A stretch of DNA of 18,996 nt from JBEKLJ01 sp050010255 (GCA_050010255.1 JBEKLJ010000041.1:1-18996), one strand, 5' to 3'. Shown: positions 1 through 8,747, counted from the stretch's first letter. Program-made: numbers and translations. The notes: generated from the sequence alone by a model not told the origin.

Positions 1-1944
1 CCGGAGCGCGGGCAGGCCCGACTGCCGCGTCCCGAAGAACTCGCCCGGCCCGCGCAGCTTCAGGTCGATCTCGGCGATGTAGAAGCCATCGCTCGAATCC
101 ACCATGGTGCGTATGCGCTCGCGGCTGGTGTCGCTCAGCTTGCCCGTGACCAGGATGCAATAGCTCTGCTCGGCGCCGCGCCCGACGCGCCCGCGCAACT
201 GGTGCAACTGCGCCAGCCCGAAGCGCTCGGCCTGCTCGATCACCATCACGCTGGCGTTGGGCACGTCGATGCCCACCTCGATGACCGTGGTCGAAACCAG
301 CACCTGCGTCTGGCGGTTCTTGAAACTCTCCATGGCGGCTTCCTTCTCCGCGGCCGTGAGCCGCCCGTGCATGAGGCCGATGCGGAGCTGCGGGAAGACC
401 TCGACGGAGAGGTGCCGGTGCATCTTCTCGGCGGCCTTGATGGCCTGGGTCTCCGATTCCTCGATGACCGGGTAGACGACGTAGGCCTGGCGGCCCTCTT
501 CGACCTGCCCCTTCAGGAAACTCCAGACCTGCTCGATGCGGTCTTCGCCGAGGTGGCGGGTGACGATGGGCCGACGGCCGGGCGGCAGCTCGTCGATCAC
601 CGAGATGTCCAGGTCGCCGTACAGCGTCAGGGCCAGCGTGCGCGGGATCGGCGTCGCGGTCATCACCAGCACGTCCGGGTGGACCCCCTTCCGAATGAAC
701 TTCAGCCGCTGCATCACGCCGAAGCGGTGCTGCTCGTCGACGATCGCCAAGCCGAGCCTCTGGAACTCGACGTTCTCCTCGATCAGCGCGTGCGTGCCGA
801 CGGCGAGCTGGATCGCGCCGGCCCCGAGTGCGCGCTTGAACCGGGCCTTCTCGCCTGGGGACGAGGAACCGGTGAGCGGCGCCACCGCGTAGCCGAGCTT
901 CGCGAACAGGCTCTTGAAATACAGGTAGTGCTGGGCGGCCAGGATCTCGGTGGGCGCGAGCAGGGCCACCTGATAGCCGTTTTCGATGGCGATGATCGCG
1001 GCCTCGGCGGCCACCAGCGTCTTGCCGCTGCCGACGTCCCCCTGCAACATCCGGTTCATCGGGGCCGGCGATTCCATGTCGCGCGCAATCTCGCCCAGCA
1101 CGCGCTTCTGCGCGCCGGTGGGCTTGAAGGGCAGCATGCGCTTGACCTGCTCGCGGATGCGGCCGCCGAGCTGGAAGGAAATGCCCGGCTGCATCCGCGC
1201 CGCCTGGTGCTTCAGCGCCAGCCCGCACTCCAGCCAGAAGAACTCCTCGAAGATGAGCCGGAATTGCGCCGGCGAGCGGAAGGCGTTCAGCAGCCGCAGG
1301 TCTTCTTCCGGGGGCGGGAAGTGAAGCTGGCGGATGGCGGTCCCCAGATCCGGAAGTCTCAACGGCGGGCGGACGCTCTCGGGCAGCGGGTCGCGCAGGG
1401 GCGCCAAGGTGTCCAGCGCGCGCAGCATGAGCCTCCGGAAGACCCGCGTGGTGACCTTGCCCGCCGCCTCGTAAATGGGCACGATGCGCCCGGTATGGAG
1501 CCCCGCCTCGTCCTCCTCGTCCTCGCCGAAAACCTCGAACTCCGGATGGAGCATCGAGAGTTCGCCCGTATAGCTGTCCAACTCGACTTTCCCGTAGAGA
1601 GCCACCTTCTGCCCGGGGGCGAGGACGCCGGCCAGGTAGGGGGCGTGGAACCACTTCGCCAGCAGCGGTTGCTGTGAACTGTCGCTGAACGTGGCCTCGA
1701 ACAGGCCGAGATCGCGGCGCCGGAAGCCCGCCAGGCGCGCGGTGCGGACCTGGACCATCACGGTCGCCATCTCCCCGGGGGCAAGCTGCGCGATCGGCTT
1801 CACGTTGCTGCGGTCTTCATAGCGGAACGGCGGGTAGGCCAGCAGGTCCTCGACTGTTTTGAGGCCCTTGCTCTCGAGCATCGCCGCGCGGGCCGGTCCT
1901 ACGCCCTTCAGGTACATCAGCGGGGTGGACAGCGTCAGCGCCAT
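1..1944 (-). CDS. recG: ATP-dependent DNA helicase RecG (3' end beyond window)
   Basis: RecG reverses stalled replication forks and branch-migrates Holliday junctions in the cytoplasm. The minus frame reads MALTLSTPLMYLKGVGPARA at the N-terminus, the HhH-like 'GVGPARA' start usual for RecG. An OB-fold wedge domain follows (around residues 60-150). Helicase motifs then appear: Walker A GDVGSGKT near residue 301, the DEQH box in IVDEQHRFGVMQR near residue 400, then MTATPIPRTLALTLYGDLD, and in the second helicase lobe VSTTVVEVGIDVPNA and QLHQLRGRVGRG. The frame stays open to base 1, giving 648 codons; family members are about 690-700 residues, so only the last 50 or so are missing. The ATG lies one base after the TGA of the upstream membrane-protein gene, so the two are probably co-transcribed and possibly translationally coupled. 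No strong ribosome binding site is visible. The identification is secure. Confidence 0.96.
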   Translation of the reverse strand, partial: MALTLSTPLMYLKGVGPARAAMLESKGLKTVEDLLAYPPFRYEDRSNVKPIAQLAPGEMATVMVQVRTARLAGFRRRDLGLFEATFSDSSQQPLLAKWFHAPYLAGVLAPGQKVALYGKVELDSYTGELSMLHPEFEVFGEDEEDEAGLHTGRIVPIYEAAGKVTTRVFRRLMLRALDTLAPLRDPLPESVRPPLRLPDLGTAIRQLHFPPPEEDLRLLNAFRSPAQFRLIFEEFFWLECGLALKHQAARMQPGISFQLGGRIREQVKRMLPFKPTGAQKRVLGEIARDMESPAPMNRMLQGDVGSGKTLVAAEAAIIAIENGYQVALLAPTEILAAQHYLYFKSLFAKLGYAVAPLTGSSSPGEKARFKRALGAGAIQLAVGTHALIEENVEFQRLGLAIVDEQHRFGVMQRLKFIRKGVHPDVLVMTATPIPRTLALTLYGDLDISVIDELPPGRRPIVTRHLGEDRIEQVWSFLKGQVEEGRQAYVVYPVIEESETQAIKAAEKMHRHLSVEVFPQLRIGLMHGRLTAAEKEAAMESFKNRQTQVLVSTTVIEVGIDVPNASVMVIEQAERFGLAQLHQLRGRVGRGAEQSYCILVTGKLSDTSRERIRTMVDSSDGFYIAEIDLKLRGPGEFFGTRQSGLPALR

Positions 1945-1945
1945 C

Positions 1946-3088
1946 TCAAACCACCATCGCCCAGCTCAGGAACCCAAACAGCAGAGCGAAGTTGATCGCC
2001 ATAAAAATGGCGCTGGTAATCGCCGCCGGCGCCCGGTCCCGGACCAATTGCGCCAGGCCAGCCGGTGCGGTGAAGAGCACCAGGGCGTAGCGCCCCAAGG
2101 GCTCCGGCGGCGAGAGAGGGCCGGACTTCGCCAGCAGGAAGAGCAGCACAGCCACTGTATAGACGACGTATTCAGCCCGAAGGGGCTTGACGAATGCGAT
2201 GACGGCGGCGAATGCCAGCAGCAGCAGGTGACCGGCAATAAACGGGTTTTGCGAGGCGAGCTGGAAGCCATGCGCCAGCGTGGCCCAGGGCCAGTCGAAG
2301 TGCACGCGCCAATAGCTGGCGTATACATCCGTCGGCAACGGACGGCCGGTAGCCGCCAGCCACGCCGGGAAGGCGAGCGGGCCGGCGAGGCAGAGCAGCG
2401 CCGGCAGGGTCCGCCGCGTGCGGTCCTTCCAGACCAGCACGGCCAGCGGCAGGATTACCAGGGCGCCAATCGCCTTGGCCAGCGGCGCGGCGAACCCGCA
2501 GAGCCCGGCGGCCCACCACCGTCCGGTGCGCGCGAAATAGAGCGTCCAGACGATCAGGGCCGCCACGAGCCCCTCGGCGTATCCGGCGAAGAACATGAAG
2601 GCGACCGGCCAGATCGCGTAGAACATGGTGGCGCGCGCCGCCGCGCCGCGGTCCAGGTCGAGCGCCAGCAGCCGGTGAACGCCCCAGAGCAGGAAGAACA
2701 CCGCGACCGTGGAAACCAGCGGCGCGGCGGCCAGCGCGCTGCCGGCCAGGGGCGCCGCCGCTCTGAGCAGCAGCGGGTACAGCGGATAGAACACCACCGC
2801 CTCCGGGCGATCATAGCCGTACTGCGCGATGTGGACATAGAACAGCGTGTCGAACCGCTGCCACACGCCCCAGAGCGCATACACCAGGCCGTCGGAACGC
2901 TCGAGCAGCCCGCTCGAGAGCCGGTTCGTTGCGATGCGCGCCGGATTCAGATCGAGCACCGGCACCAGCAGCGCCGCCGCCCCGCTATAGAGCAGGCGCA
3001 ACGCGCACGCCGTCACCAGCGCCAGCCGGAACGGCCGCCACCCGGCCCGCGCCAACAGCCCGGCGCTACTGCCCTCGGCGCCAATCAT
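1946..3088 (-). CDS. PIG-V-like GT-C family membrane mannosyl/glycosyltransferase
   Basis: A polytopic inner-membrane protein of about 380 residues with around ten hydrophobic segments. Near residues 76-107 it has the signature of the PIG-V-like GT-C glycosyltransferases: WQRFDTLFYVHIAQYGY, whose Asp sits in the first extracytoplasmic loop, followed by VVFYPLYPLLLR. Such enzymes use polyprenyl-phosphate-linked sugars (often mannose) and transfer them on the outer face of the membrane; the acceptor here is unknown. The gene could also start at TTG 3118, ten codons upstream; I prefer ATG 3088 because the extra residues add nothing recognisable and TTG is rarer. The stop is one base before recG, which probably reflects an operon of convenience. 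The family is well supported; the donor and acceptor are not known. Confidence 0.8.
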   Translation of the reverse strand: MIGAEGSSAGLLARAGWRPFRLALVTACALRLLYSGAAALLVPVLDLNPARIATNRLSSGLLERSDGLVYALWGVWQRFDTLFYVHIAQYGYDRPEAVVFYPLYPLLLRAAAPLAGSALAAAPLVSTVAVFFLLWGVHRLLALDLDRGAAARATMFYAIWPVAFMFFAGYAEGLVAALIVWTLYFARTGRWWAAGLCGFAAPLAKAIGALVILPLAVLVWKDRTRRTLPALLCLAGPLAFPAWLAATGRPLPTDVYASYWRVHFDWPWATLAHGFQLASQNPFIAGHLLLLAFAAVIAFVKPLRAEYVVYTVAVLLFLLAKSGPLSPPEPLGRYALVLFTAPAGLAQLVRDRAPAAITSAIFMAINFALLFGFLSWAMVV

Positions 3089-3257
3089 TTTGTCCAGGAT
3101 ACATTGCGCCGATCCCAAACGGACCGCTCGCTCAGTGCGGGAGCCGCGAGCGCCAGCGAGTGGTCCTGGCGACAGTTGCTACAATAACGACTTCAAGCCC
3201 GTCCCCTGAGGGGCGCGCTGTCCCAGATCGTGGTGCCGGTGGGCGCTCATCCGTTGC

Positions 3258-4028
3258 ATGTCCAAGCTGCTGGAGGGGAAGTCCGCTCTGGTTCTCGGCG
3301 TCGCCAACCGCTGGAGCCTCGCCTACGCCATCGCCGAAGCCTTCCAGCGCGAGGGCGCCGGTGTCGTACTCACCTACCAGGCCCACCGGCAGAGGGAAGC
3401 GGTCGAGGCGCTGGCCCAGGAGCTCGGCGCTTCCAAGGTCCTGCCGTGCGACGTCTCGCAGGACCAGGAGCTGGCTGCGCTCGCCGAAGCGCTCCGGTCC
3501 GCTCCCGGCCGCATCGATGCCGTCGTCCACAGCATCGCCTTCGCCAACCGCGAGGATCTGGGCCGGACCTTCCTGGAGACTTCCCGGGCCGGTTTCGCGC
3601 TGGCCCAGGACATCAGCGCCTACTCGCTGGTGGCAGTGGCGCGCGCCCTGGCGCCACTCATGACTGCGGGCGGCTCCATCACCACCCTGACCTATCTGGG
3701 CTCGATGCGGGTGGTCCCGAACTACAACGTGATGGGAGCGGCCAAGGCGGCGCTGGAGGCCGCCATGCGCTACCTGGCCAGCGAGCTGGGCCCGCGCAGT
3801 ATCCGCGTGAACGCGATCTCGGCCGGGCCTATCAAGACCGCCTCGGCCCGCGCCATCAAGGACTTCTCCTCGATCCTGGACTTCGTGGCCGGGCGCGCGC
3901 CCTTGCGCCGCAATACCGAACCGGGGGAAGTGGCCGACGCCGCCGTTTTTCTGGCCAGCGACCTGGGCCGCGGCGTGACGGGCAACATCCTGTTCGTGGA
4001 TTCCGGCTTTCAAATCATGGGCCTGTGA
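3258..4028 (+). CDS. fabI: Enoyl-[acyl-carrier-protein] reductase (NADH), FabI
   Basis: FabI catalyses the last reductive step of each fatty acid elongation round, reducing trans-2-enoyl-ACP with NAD(P)H. It belongs to the short-chain dehydrogenase superfamily. The 256 residues match the family length. The N-terminal Rossmann loop reads GVANRWSLAYAIA. The active site is intact and numbered as in E. coli: Tyr146 (in TYLG), Tyr156 (in NYNVMG) and Lys163, giving the FabI-type Y-x6-K rather than the Y-x3-K of other SDR enzymes. The C-terminus GNILFVDSGFQIMG is typical. This enzyme class is the target of triclosan and isoniazid-type inhibitors. No clear Shine-Dalgarno precedes the ATG. A possible -10 TACAAT lies at 3180-3185 without a convincing -35. 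It is a single gene, divergent from the glycosyltransferase gene. Confidence 0.95.
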   Translation: MSKLLEGKSALVLGVANRWSLAYAIAEAFQREGAGVVLTYQAHRQREAVEALAQELGASKVLPCDVSQDQELAALAEALRSAPGRIDAVVHSIAFANREDLGRTFLETSRAGFALAQDISAYSLVAVARALAPLMTAGGSITTLTYLGSMRVVPNYNVMGAAKAALEAAMRYLASELGPRSIRVNAISAGPIKTASARAIKDFSSILDFVAGRAPLRRNTEPGEVADAAVFLASDLGRGVTGNILFVDSGFQIMGL

Positions 4029-4034
4029 GCGCGC

Positions 4035-4165
4035 CCCGGTCCGTAATCCGTCCGTACGTCGGCTGAAGCCGACGCTCGAAGCTGTCCGATTGCGGATGCC
4101 AAACGACGGCAAAGCTCGCGCCACAAGACGGAAGCCAAGCCGGCTTGCGGACGGATTACGGCCCC
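4035..4165. repeat. Intergenic inverted-repeat element (REP/MITE-like) after fabI
   Basis: Two outer arms, CCGTAATCCGTCCG at 4041-4054 and its exact reverse complement at 4148-4161, enclose about 93 bases. Inside the left arm there is a perfect 18-base hairpin (4057-4074, CGTCGGCT-GA-AGCCGACG), and inside the right arm a 10-base palindrome (4137-4146). No coding potential is visible. The structure looks like a short non-autonomous palindromic repeat; only one copy is in this window, so its dispersal is an inference. Confidence 0.55.
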
Positions 4166-4168
4166 GGT

Positions 4169-4198
4169 TTGACAGCGCTGGCGGGCGGTTCTTATGAT
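4169..4198 (+). promoter_or_regulatory. Sigma-70 type promoter for the Gld-type ABC operon
   Basis: TTGACA (4169-4174) and TATGAT (4193-4198) are separated by 18 bases. This is a perfect -35 box and a near-consensus -10 box, unusual in DNA this rich in GC. Transcription would start near 4205, about 65 bases before the ATPase start codon, and run into the hairpin at 4219-4250. Confidence 0.65.
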
Positions 4199-4218
4199 GA
4201 AAGTCTGCCGCAGATCCA

Positions 4219-4256
4219 CCACCGGGGCGCTCGGAGCGTGTTTCCGGTGGGTTTTT
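4219..4256 (+). terminator. Hairpin plus T-run in the leader of the ABC operon (terminator or attenuator)
   Basis: CCACCGG (4219-4225) pairs with CCGGTGG (4244-4250). Two G-U pairs can extend the stem, and an inner CGCT/AGCG stem (4228-4238) sits in the loop. The stem is followed by GTTTTT (4251-4256). It could end fabI readthrough, but it lies downstream of the strong promoter at 4169-4198, so it would also act in the leader of the ABC operon mRNA. Confidence 0.5.
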
Positions 4257-4271
4257 CCTGGCTGAAACCCG

Positions 4272-5267
4272 ATGATCAAAGTTGAAGGCTTGACCAAACG
4301 TTACGGCCCCACCGTGGCCGTGGACGACATCTCGTTCTCGGTGGAGAAGGGGCAAGTGGTCGGCTTCCTCGGGCCGAACGGCGCGGGCAAGACGACGACC
4401 ATGCGGGTCCTGACCTGCTTCCTGCCGCCGACCTCCGGGACGGCGACCCTGGCCGGCTTCGACGTCCTCCAGCAGCCGCTGGAGGTCAAGAAGCGCATCG
4501 GCTACCTTCCCGAGAGCCCGCCGCTCTATCCGGAGATGGAGGTGGTGGAGTACCTCACCTTCGTCGGCCGGCTGAAGGGAGTGCCGAAGGCCGACATCGC
4601 CCGGCGCGTGGATGAAGTCTGCGGCCTGTGCGCGGTCGGCGACTTCCGGACGAGCCTGATCAGCAAGCTGTCGAAGGGCTTCCGCCAGCGCGTCGGGCTG
4701 GCGCAGGCCATCATCCACAATCCCGACGTGCTGATCTTCGACGAGCCGACCGCCGGCCTGGACCCCAAGCAGATCATCGAGACCCGCCAGCTCATCAAGA
4801 ACCTCGCCAAGGCCGGCGCCCACACCATCATCCTGAGCACGCACATCCTGTCGGAGGTCGAGCAGACCTGCGAGCACGTGGTGATCATCAACAAGGGCCG
4901 GCTGGTGGCCACCGATACGGTGGAGAACCTCACCCACCGGTTGCGCGGCGCCGAGGCGATCGCGGTCGAGGTCGAAGCTCGCGCGGGAACGCTCGATAGC
5001 GCCGCGGTGCAGCGCCGGCTCGAGCAGGTGGCGGGCGTCAGCCGCGTCGTGCTGAAGCAGGCCCGGGAGGCGCGCAGTCACTTCGAGGTCGAGAGCCTTC
5101 AGAAGCGCGCCATCCGCGGCGACCTGGCCCGCGCCGTCGTCGAGGCCGGCTGGAACCTGAACGAGCTCCGGCCGCTGGCGCTCAGCCTGGAGGAGATCTT
5201 CCTCGAACTGACCGCTTCCGAAGAGGACGCCGCCGCGGCGGCCGGCGCCGAGGGAGGTGCGCAGTGA
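4272..5267 (+). CDS. ABC transporter ATP-binding protein, GldA-like
   Basis: This is the cytoplasmic ATPase of an ABC-2 type exporter. Walker A GPNGAGKT is at residues 34-41, the signature LSKGFRQR at 133-140 (the 'SKGxRQR' variant seen in GldA/NatA-type ATPases rather than LSGGQ), Walker B VLIFDEP with Glu158, and the switch His191 in STHILSEVE. Residues beyond about 220 form the extra C-terminal domain common in this class. It is the first gene of a four-gene operon and its stop overlaps the permease start (GTGA). GldA is named from gliding motility in Bacteroidetes, but this gene set is widespread in non-gliding bacteria, so the name describes similarity, not function. Substrate unknown. 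Confidence 0.92.
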   Translation: MIKVEGLTKRYGPTVAVDDISFSVEKGQVVGFLGPNGAGKTTTMRVLTCFLPPTSGTATLAGFDVLQQPLEVKKRIGYLPESPPLYPEMEVVEYLTFVGRLKGVPKADIARRVDEVCGLCAVGDFRTSLISKLSKGFRQRVGLAQAIIHNPDVLIFDEPTAGLDPKQIIETRQLIKNLAKAGAHTIILSTHILSEVEQTCEHVVIINKGRLVATDTVENLTHRLRGAEAIAVEVEARAGTLDSAAVQRRLEQVAGVSRVVLKQAREARSHFEVESLQKRAIRGDLARAVVEAGWNLNELRPLALSLEEIFLELTASEEDAAAAAGAEGGAQ

Positions 5268-6031
5268 AGAACGTCTGGATCATCTTCCGCAAGGAGCTGA
5301 AGAGTTACTTCGCTTCGCCGATCGCCTACAGCATCATGGCGCTGTACGCCGTCGTCTTCGGCTTCCTGTTCTACGCCGCCATGAAGTACGCGCAGCAGTG
5401 GGGCCTGCGGGCCGCGGCGATGGGCGGCGGTTACCCGATGAACATCAACGAGATGATCGTCCGTCCCGTGCTGATGAACGTCAGCGTCATCGGGCTGTTT
5501 CTCATCCCCATGATCACCATGCGCCTGTTTGCCGAGGAGAAGCGCTCGGGGACGATCGAGCTGCTGATGACTTCGCCGGTGCGCGATCTGGAGCTGATCC
5601 TGGGCAAGTACTTCGCCGCGCTGGCGCTTTACGCGATCATACTGGCCGTCTCGGCGGTCAACTTCACCTTCCTGTTCATCTACGGCAAGCCGGCCCCGGG
5701 GCCGATGCTGGTCGGATACCTTGGCCTGCTGCTCCAGGGGGGGTGCCTGCTGGCCATCGGCACCTTCCTTTCCACGCTGACCCGCAACCAGATCATCGCC
5801 GGCGCGGCCGGCTTCTGCGTGGGGCTGCTGCTGTGGGTGCTGGAGTGGACCACTTCGTTCGAATCGTCCGCCGTCTCCCAGGTGGTCTCCTATTTATCGG
5901 TGGTGGCCCACTTCGAGCCGTTCTCCAAGGGCGTTCTCGACACCCGGGACGTGGTCTTCTTCCTTTCGGCGATCTTCCTCGGGCTGTTCCTGACGGCCCG
6001 GTCCATGGAATCGCTGCGCTGGAGGGCATAG
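5264..6031 (+). CDS. ABC-2 type transporter permease, GldF-like
   Basis: A 255-residue inner-membrane protein with about six hydrophobic helices. The N-terminus IFRKELKSYFASPIAYSIM is the usual opening of ABC-2/GldF permeases, and the first cytoplasmic loop carries RLFAEEKRSGTIELLMTSPV, the conserved 'E[E/K]xxGTxELLxTxPV' coupling segment that contacts the ATPase. The start is GTG, overlapping the ATPase stop by four bases and preceded by GGGAGGTG, so translation is coupled. It forms the membrane channel with the ATPase upstream and the GldG-like protein downstream. Confidence 0.9.
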   Translation: MKNVWIIFRKELKSYFASPIAYSIMALYAVVFGFLFYAAMKYAQQWGLRAAAMGGGYPMNINEMIVRPVLMNVSVIGLFLIPMITMRLFAEEKRSGTIELLMTSPVRDLELILGKYFAALALYAIILAVSAVNFTFLFIYGKPAPGPMLVGYLGLLLQGGCLLAIGTFLSTLTRNQIIAGAAGFCVGLLLWVLEWTTSFESSAVSQVVSYLSVVAHFEPFSKGVLDTRDVVFFLSAIFLGLFLTARSMESLRWRA

Positions 6032-6032
6032 C

Positions 6033-7412
6033 ATGAAACCGGGCTGGCTCAAGACACGACAGACGAAATACACGGCTTACGTCACGGTCTATATCCTGGT
6101 CATCCTGGCGGTGCTGACGGCCGTCAACGTCCTCGCCAACCGTTACAACAAGTCCTTCGATTCGACGAAGAACAAGCGCTACAGCCTGTCGGATCAGACC
6201 CAGAAGATTGTCAGGAACCTCGGCCAGAACGTCACCATCAGCTACTTCGACCGCGCCGCCGAATTCGATGCCGCCCGCGACCTGCTGGGCCGCTATAGCC
6301 GGCTCTCGCCGCGGCTGAGGGTGGAGTACATCGACACGGTGAAGAACCCGGCCAAGGCCCGCGCCATGGGCGTGCGCAACGACGGCACGATTTACGTCCA
6401 GGTTGGAGAGAAGCGCGAGCTGGCCCGCGGCCTCACCGAGGAGGAGATCACCGGGGCGCTGATCCGCGCGTTGAAGACCGGCGACCGCAGCGCCTGCTTC
6501 GTCGCCGGCAGCGGGGAGCGTTCCATCGACGACACCAGCACCCGCGAGGGCATCGGTTTCATCAAACTTCTGCTGGAGAAGTACAACTACCGGACCCGCA
6601 CGATCTCGCTGCTGGAAAGGCCCGCAGTGCCGAAGGACTGCACCCTGCTGGTGGTGGCCGGCCCGGAGCGGGACTACCCCGACGCGGAGGCCGCCGCCAT
6701 TCAGAGCTATGTGGAGAACGGCGGGCGGGCGCTGTTACTGATCGAGCCGGCGCTCAAGCGCGGCCGCGAGGAGCCGACCGACAATCCCGCGCTCCTCAAG
6801 GTGCTCGCGGGGTGGGGCGTGACGCCCGGCCGGGGCGTCGTCTTCAGCAACCTAGTGGCGCTGGGCTACGGGCCGCTGGCCCCGCTGGTCATCAGCTACG
6901 AATCGCACCCGGTGGTGCGCTCGATGCCCAAGAACGCGGGCACGATCTTCCCGCTGGCGCGGCCGCTGGAGACCCGATCCGCCGGCAGGGCGATCGTCGA
7001 GAAGCTGTTCTCGACGCTGGAGGAGAGCTTCGCCACGACCAACCTCGGCGCCGGCCTGCCGGAGTACAACGCCAAGACCGACCAGAAAGGCCCGCTGACG
7101 CTCGGGGCCGCGGGCACTTACAATACCGGCAAGGCTGAGAGCCAGGGCCGGTTCGTCGTTGTCGGCAGCGTGGATTGGGCCGCTAACGGGGCGCTCGCCG
7201 ACCGCCGCTTCTTCAACCGCGACCTGCTGATGAACATGATGGACTGGCTGGCCTCGGACGAGAACCTGATCTCAATCCGCCCGAAAGAGCCCGAGGATCA
7301 GTCCTTCGCCATGACCGCCGGCCAGCAGAAGCTCGTTTGGTACTGGAGCATCGTCCTGCTGCCCGTCGCGGTCATCCTCAGCGGCTTCCTGGTGTGGTGG
7401 AAGAGGAGATAG
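6033..7412 (+). CDS. GldG-like ABC auxiliary protein (ABC_transp_aux family)
   Basis: 459 residues with an N-terminal membrane helix (about 14-36), a long extracytoplasmic region and a C-terminal membrane helix (about 434-455) ending in a KRR cytoplasmic tail. The segment NKRYSLSDQTQKIVRNL just after the first helix is the usual start of the GldG/ABC_transp_aux domain. The middle part resembles the DUF4350-like fold (GERSIDDT, LLLIEPAL). A GGAGG site precedes the ATG. The gene follows the permease after one base and is followed by the DUF4340 gene after three. Its role is inferred: a periplasmic part of the same ABC machine. Confidence 0.85.
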   Translation: MKPGWLKTRQTKYTAYVTVYILVILAVLTAVNVLANRYNKSFDSTKNKRYSLSDQTQKIVRNLGQNVTISYFDRAAEFDAARDLLGRYSRLSPRLRVEYIDTVKNPAKARAMGVRNDGTIYVQVGEKRELARGLTEEEITGALIRALKTGDRSACFVAGSGERSIDDTSTREGIGFIKLLLEKYNYRTRTISLLERPAVPKDCTLLVVAGPERDYPDAEAAAIQSYVENGGRALLLIEPALKRGREEPTDNPALLKVLAGWGVTPGRGVVFSNLVALGYGPLAPLVISYESHPVVRSMPKNAGTIFPLARPLETRSAGRAIVEKLFSTLEESFATTNLGAGLPEYNAKTDQKGPLTLGAAGTYNTGKAESQGRFVVVGSVDWAANGALADRRFFNRDLLMNMMDWLASDENLISIRPKEPEDQSFAMTAGQQKLVWYWSIVLLPVAVILSGFLVWWKRR

Positions 7413-7415
7413 ACC

Positions 7416-8747
7416 ATGCGGATGCGCAGTCTGCTCGTCGCGGCCGTGGTGCTGGCCGCGTTGGCGGGCGGCCTCTGGTGGTCCAACAAGCGCAGGGAAG
7501 CCGAGGCGAAGAAGCCCCCTGTCAACCCCGACACGCCCACCATCCTCGCGATCCCGGCAGACCGCGTCGTCAGGATCGAGATCCAGCAGGCGGGCGGATC
7601 AACCGCGGTCGAGCGCAAGGCTGGCAAGTGGGAGCTGACCGCTCCCCAGCCGCTGACGGCTGACCTGGAACCGGTAGGCGCGATGCTCTCCACGCTCTCC
7701 GCGCTCACCGCGATCCGCATCGTCGAGGAGGTGCCGGCCGACCTGGCTCAGTACGGCCTGGCGAGCCCGCCCGTCCAGCTCAAAGTCACCCAGAAGGACG
7801 GCCGGATTCGCCAGGTGTTCATCGGCGACGAGACGCCGACCGGCGACGGCTTCTACGCGAGAGTGGACGGCGACCCGCGAGTTTTTATGATCGCCGCCTA
7901 CACCAAGACCACGCTCGACAGGTCCGCCAACGACCTGCGCGACAAACGCCTGCTGACCTTCGACCCCGAGAGGCTCACGCGCGTCGAGCTGGCCGCCAAG
8001 GGCCAGAGCCTCGAGTTCGGCAGAAGCAGCCAGAACGACTGGCAGATCCTCCGGCCCAAGCCGCTGCGAGCCGACGGCGGCCAGGTGGAGGAGCTCGTCC
8101 GCAGGCTCCGCGATGCCCGCATGGAGCTGCCGGCCTCCGAGGAGGAGGCCAGGAAAGCGGCGACCGCTTTCGCCGCGGGCACGCTGATTGCCGTCGCCAA
8201 GGTGACTGACCCCGCCGGCACCCAGCAGCTCACCGTGCGGCGGGACAAGGACAAGAACTTCTACGCCCGCAGCAGCGTTGTCGAGGGCATTTACAAGATC
8301 GCCGGCGATCTCGGCGAGGGTCTTGACAGAGGGCTCGAGGATTTCCGCAACAAGAAGATCTTCGACTTCGGCTGGACCGACCCCGCCCGCATCGAAGTCC
8401 GCGACGGCGCCAACCAAGCCACTTACACCCGGTCCGGCCAGCGTTGGATGTCCGGCTCCAGGCAAATGGAGCCGGTCTCCATGCAGATGCTAGTCGACAA
8501 GCTCCGCGAGCTCGCGGCTACCGGGTTCCCCGAGAGAGGCTTCACCACGGCGGCGATCGAGCTGGCGGTGACCTCCGAGGACGGCAAGCGCGTCGAGAGA
8601 GCGGCGCTCTCCCGGACCGGAAACGATTGGTTCGCCCGGCGTGAGAACGAGCCCACCATCTACCAGCTCGACGCCAAGGCCGTCCAGGAGCTCCAGCAGG
8701 CCTTCGCCGCGGTGAAAGAAGCCCCGCAGCCGAAGAAGAAGAAGTAG
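7416..8747 (+). CDS. DUF4340 domain-containing membrane-anchored protein
   Basis: 443 residues: a single N-terminal anchor (about 5-24, LLVAAVVLAALAGGLWW) and then repeated units of the DUF4340 type, recognised from V..IEI...G....ERK.GKWEL followed by LAQYGLASPPVQLKV and DLRDKRLLTFDPERLTRVEL. The protein is basic and lysine-rich at its end. A strong GAGGAG site precedes the ATG, and the gene is three bases after the GldG-like gene. DUF4340 genes commonly sit directly behind gldA-F-G type operons. The function is unknown; the protein most probably lies in the periplasm as a partner of the transporter. Confidence 0.85.
   Translation: MRMRSLLVAAVVLAALAGGLWWSNKRREAEAKKPPVNPDTPTILAIPADRVVRIEIQQAGGSTAVERKAGKWELTAPQPLTADLEPVGAMLSTLSALTAIRIVEEVPADLAQYGLASPPVQLKVTQKDGRIRQVFIGDETPTGDGFYARVDGDPRVFMIAAYTKTTLDRSANDLRDKRLLTFDPERLTRVELAAKGQSLEFGRSSQNDWQILRPKPLRADGGQVEELVRRLRDARMELPASEEEARKAATAFAAGTLIAVAKVTDPAGTQQLTVRRDKDKNFYARSSVVEGIYKIAGDLGEGLDRGLEDFRNKKIFDFGWTDPARIEVRDGANQATYTRSGQRWMSGSRQMEPVSMQMLVDKLRELAATGFPERGFTTAAIELAVTSEDGKRVERAALSRTGNDWFARRENEPTIYQLDAKAVQELQQAFAAVKEAPQPKKKK

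Noticed and set aside
202..1677. A 491-codon plus-strand frame opposite recG
   Set aside because: RecG helicase motifs on the minus strand explain the sequence; the plus frame has only low-complexity residues.
3132..5081. A 649-codon minus-strand open frame across fabI and the ABC ATPase gene
   Set aside because: It is the shadow of two well-supported plus-strand genes; composition is biased (Arg, Gly, Asp, His) and no motif is visible.
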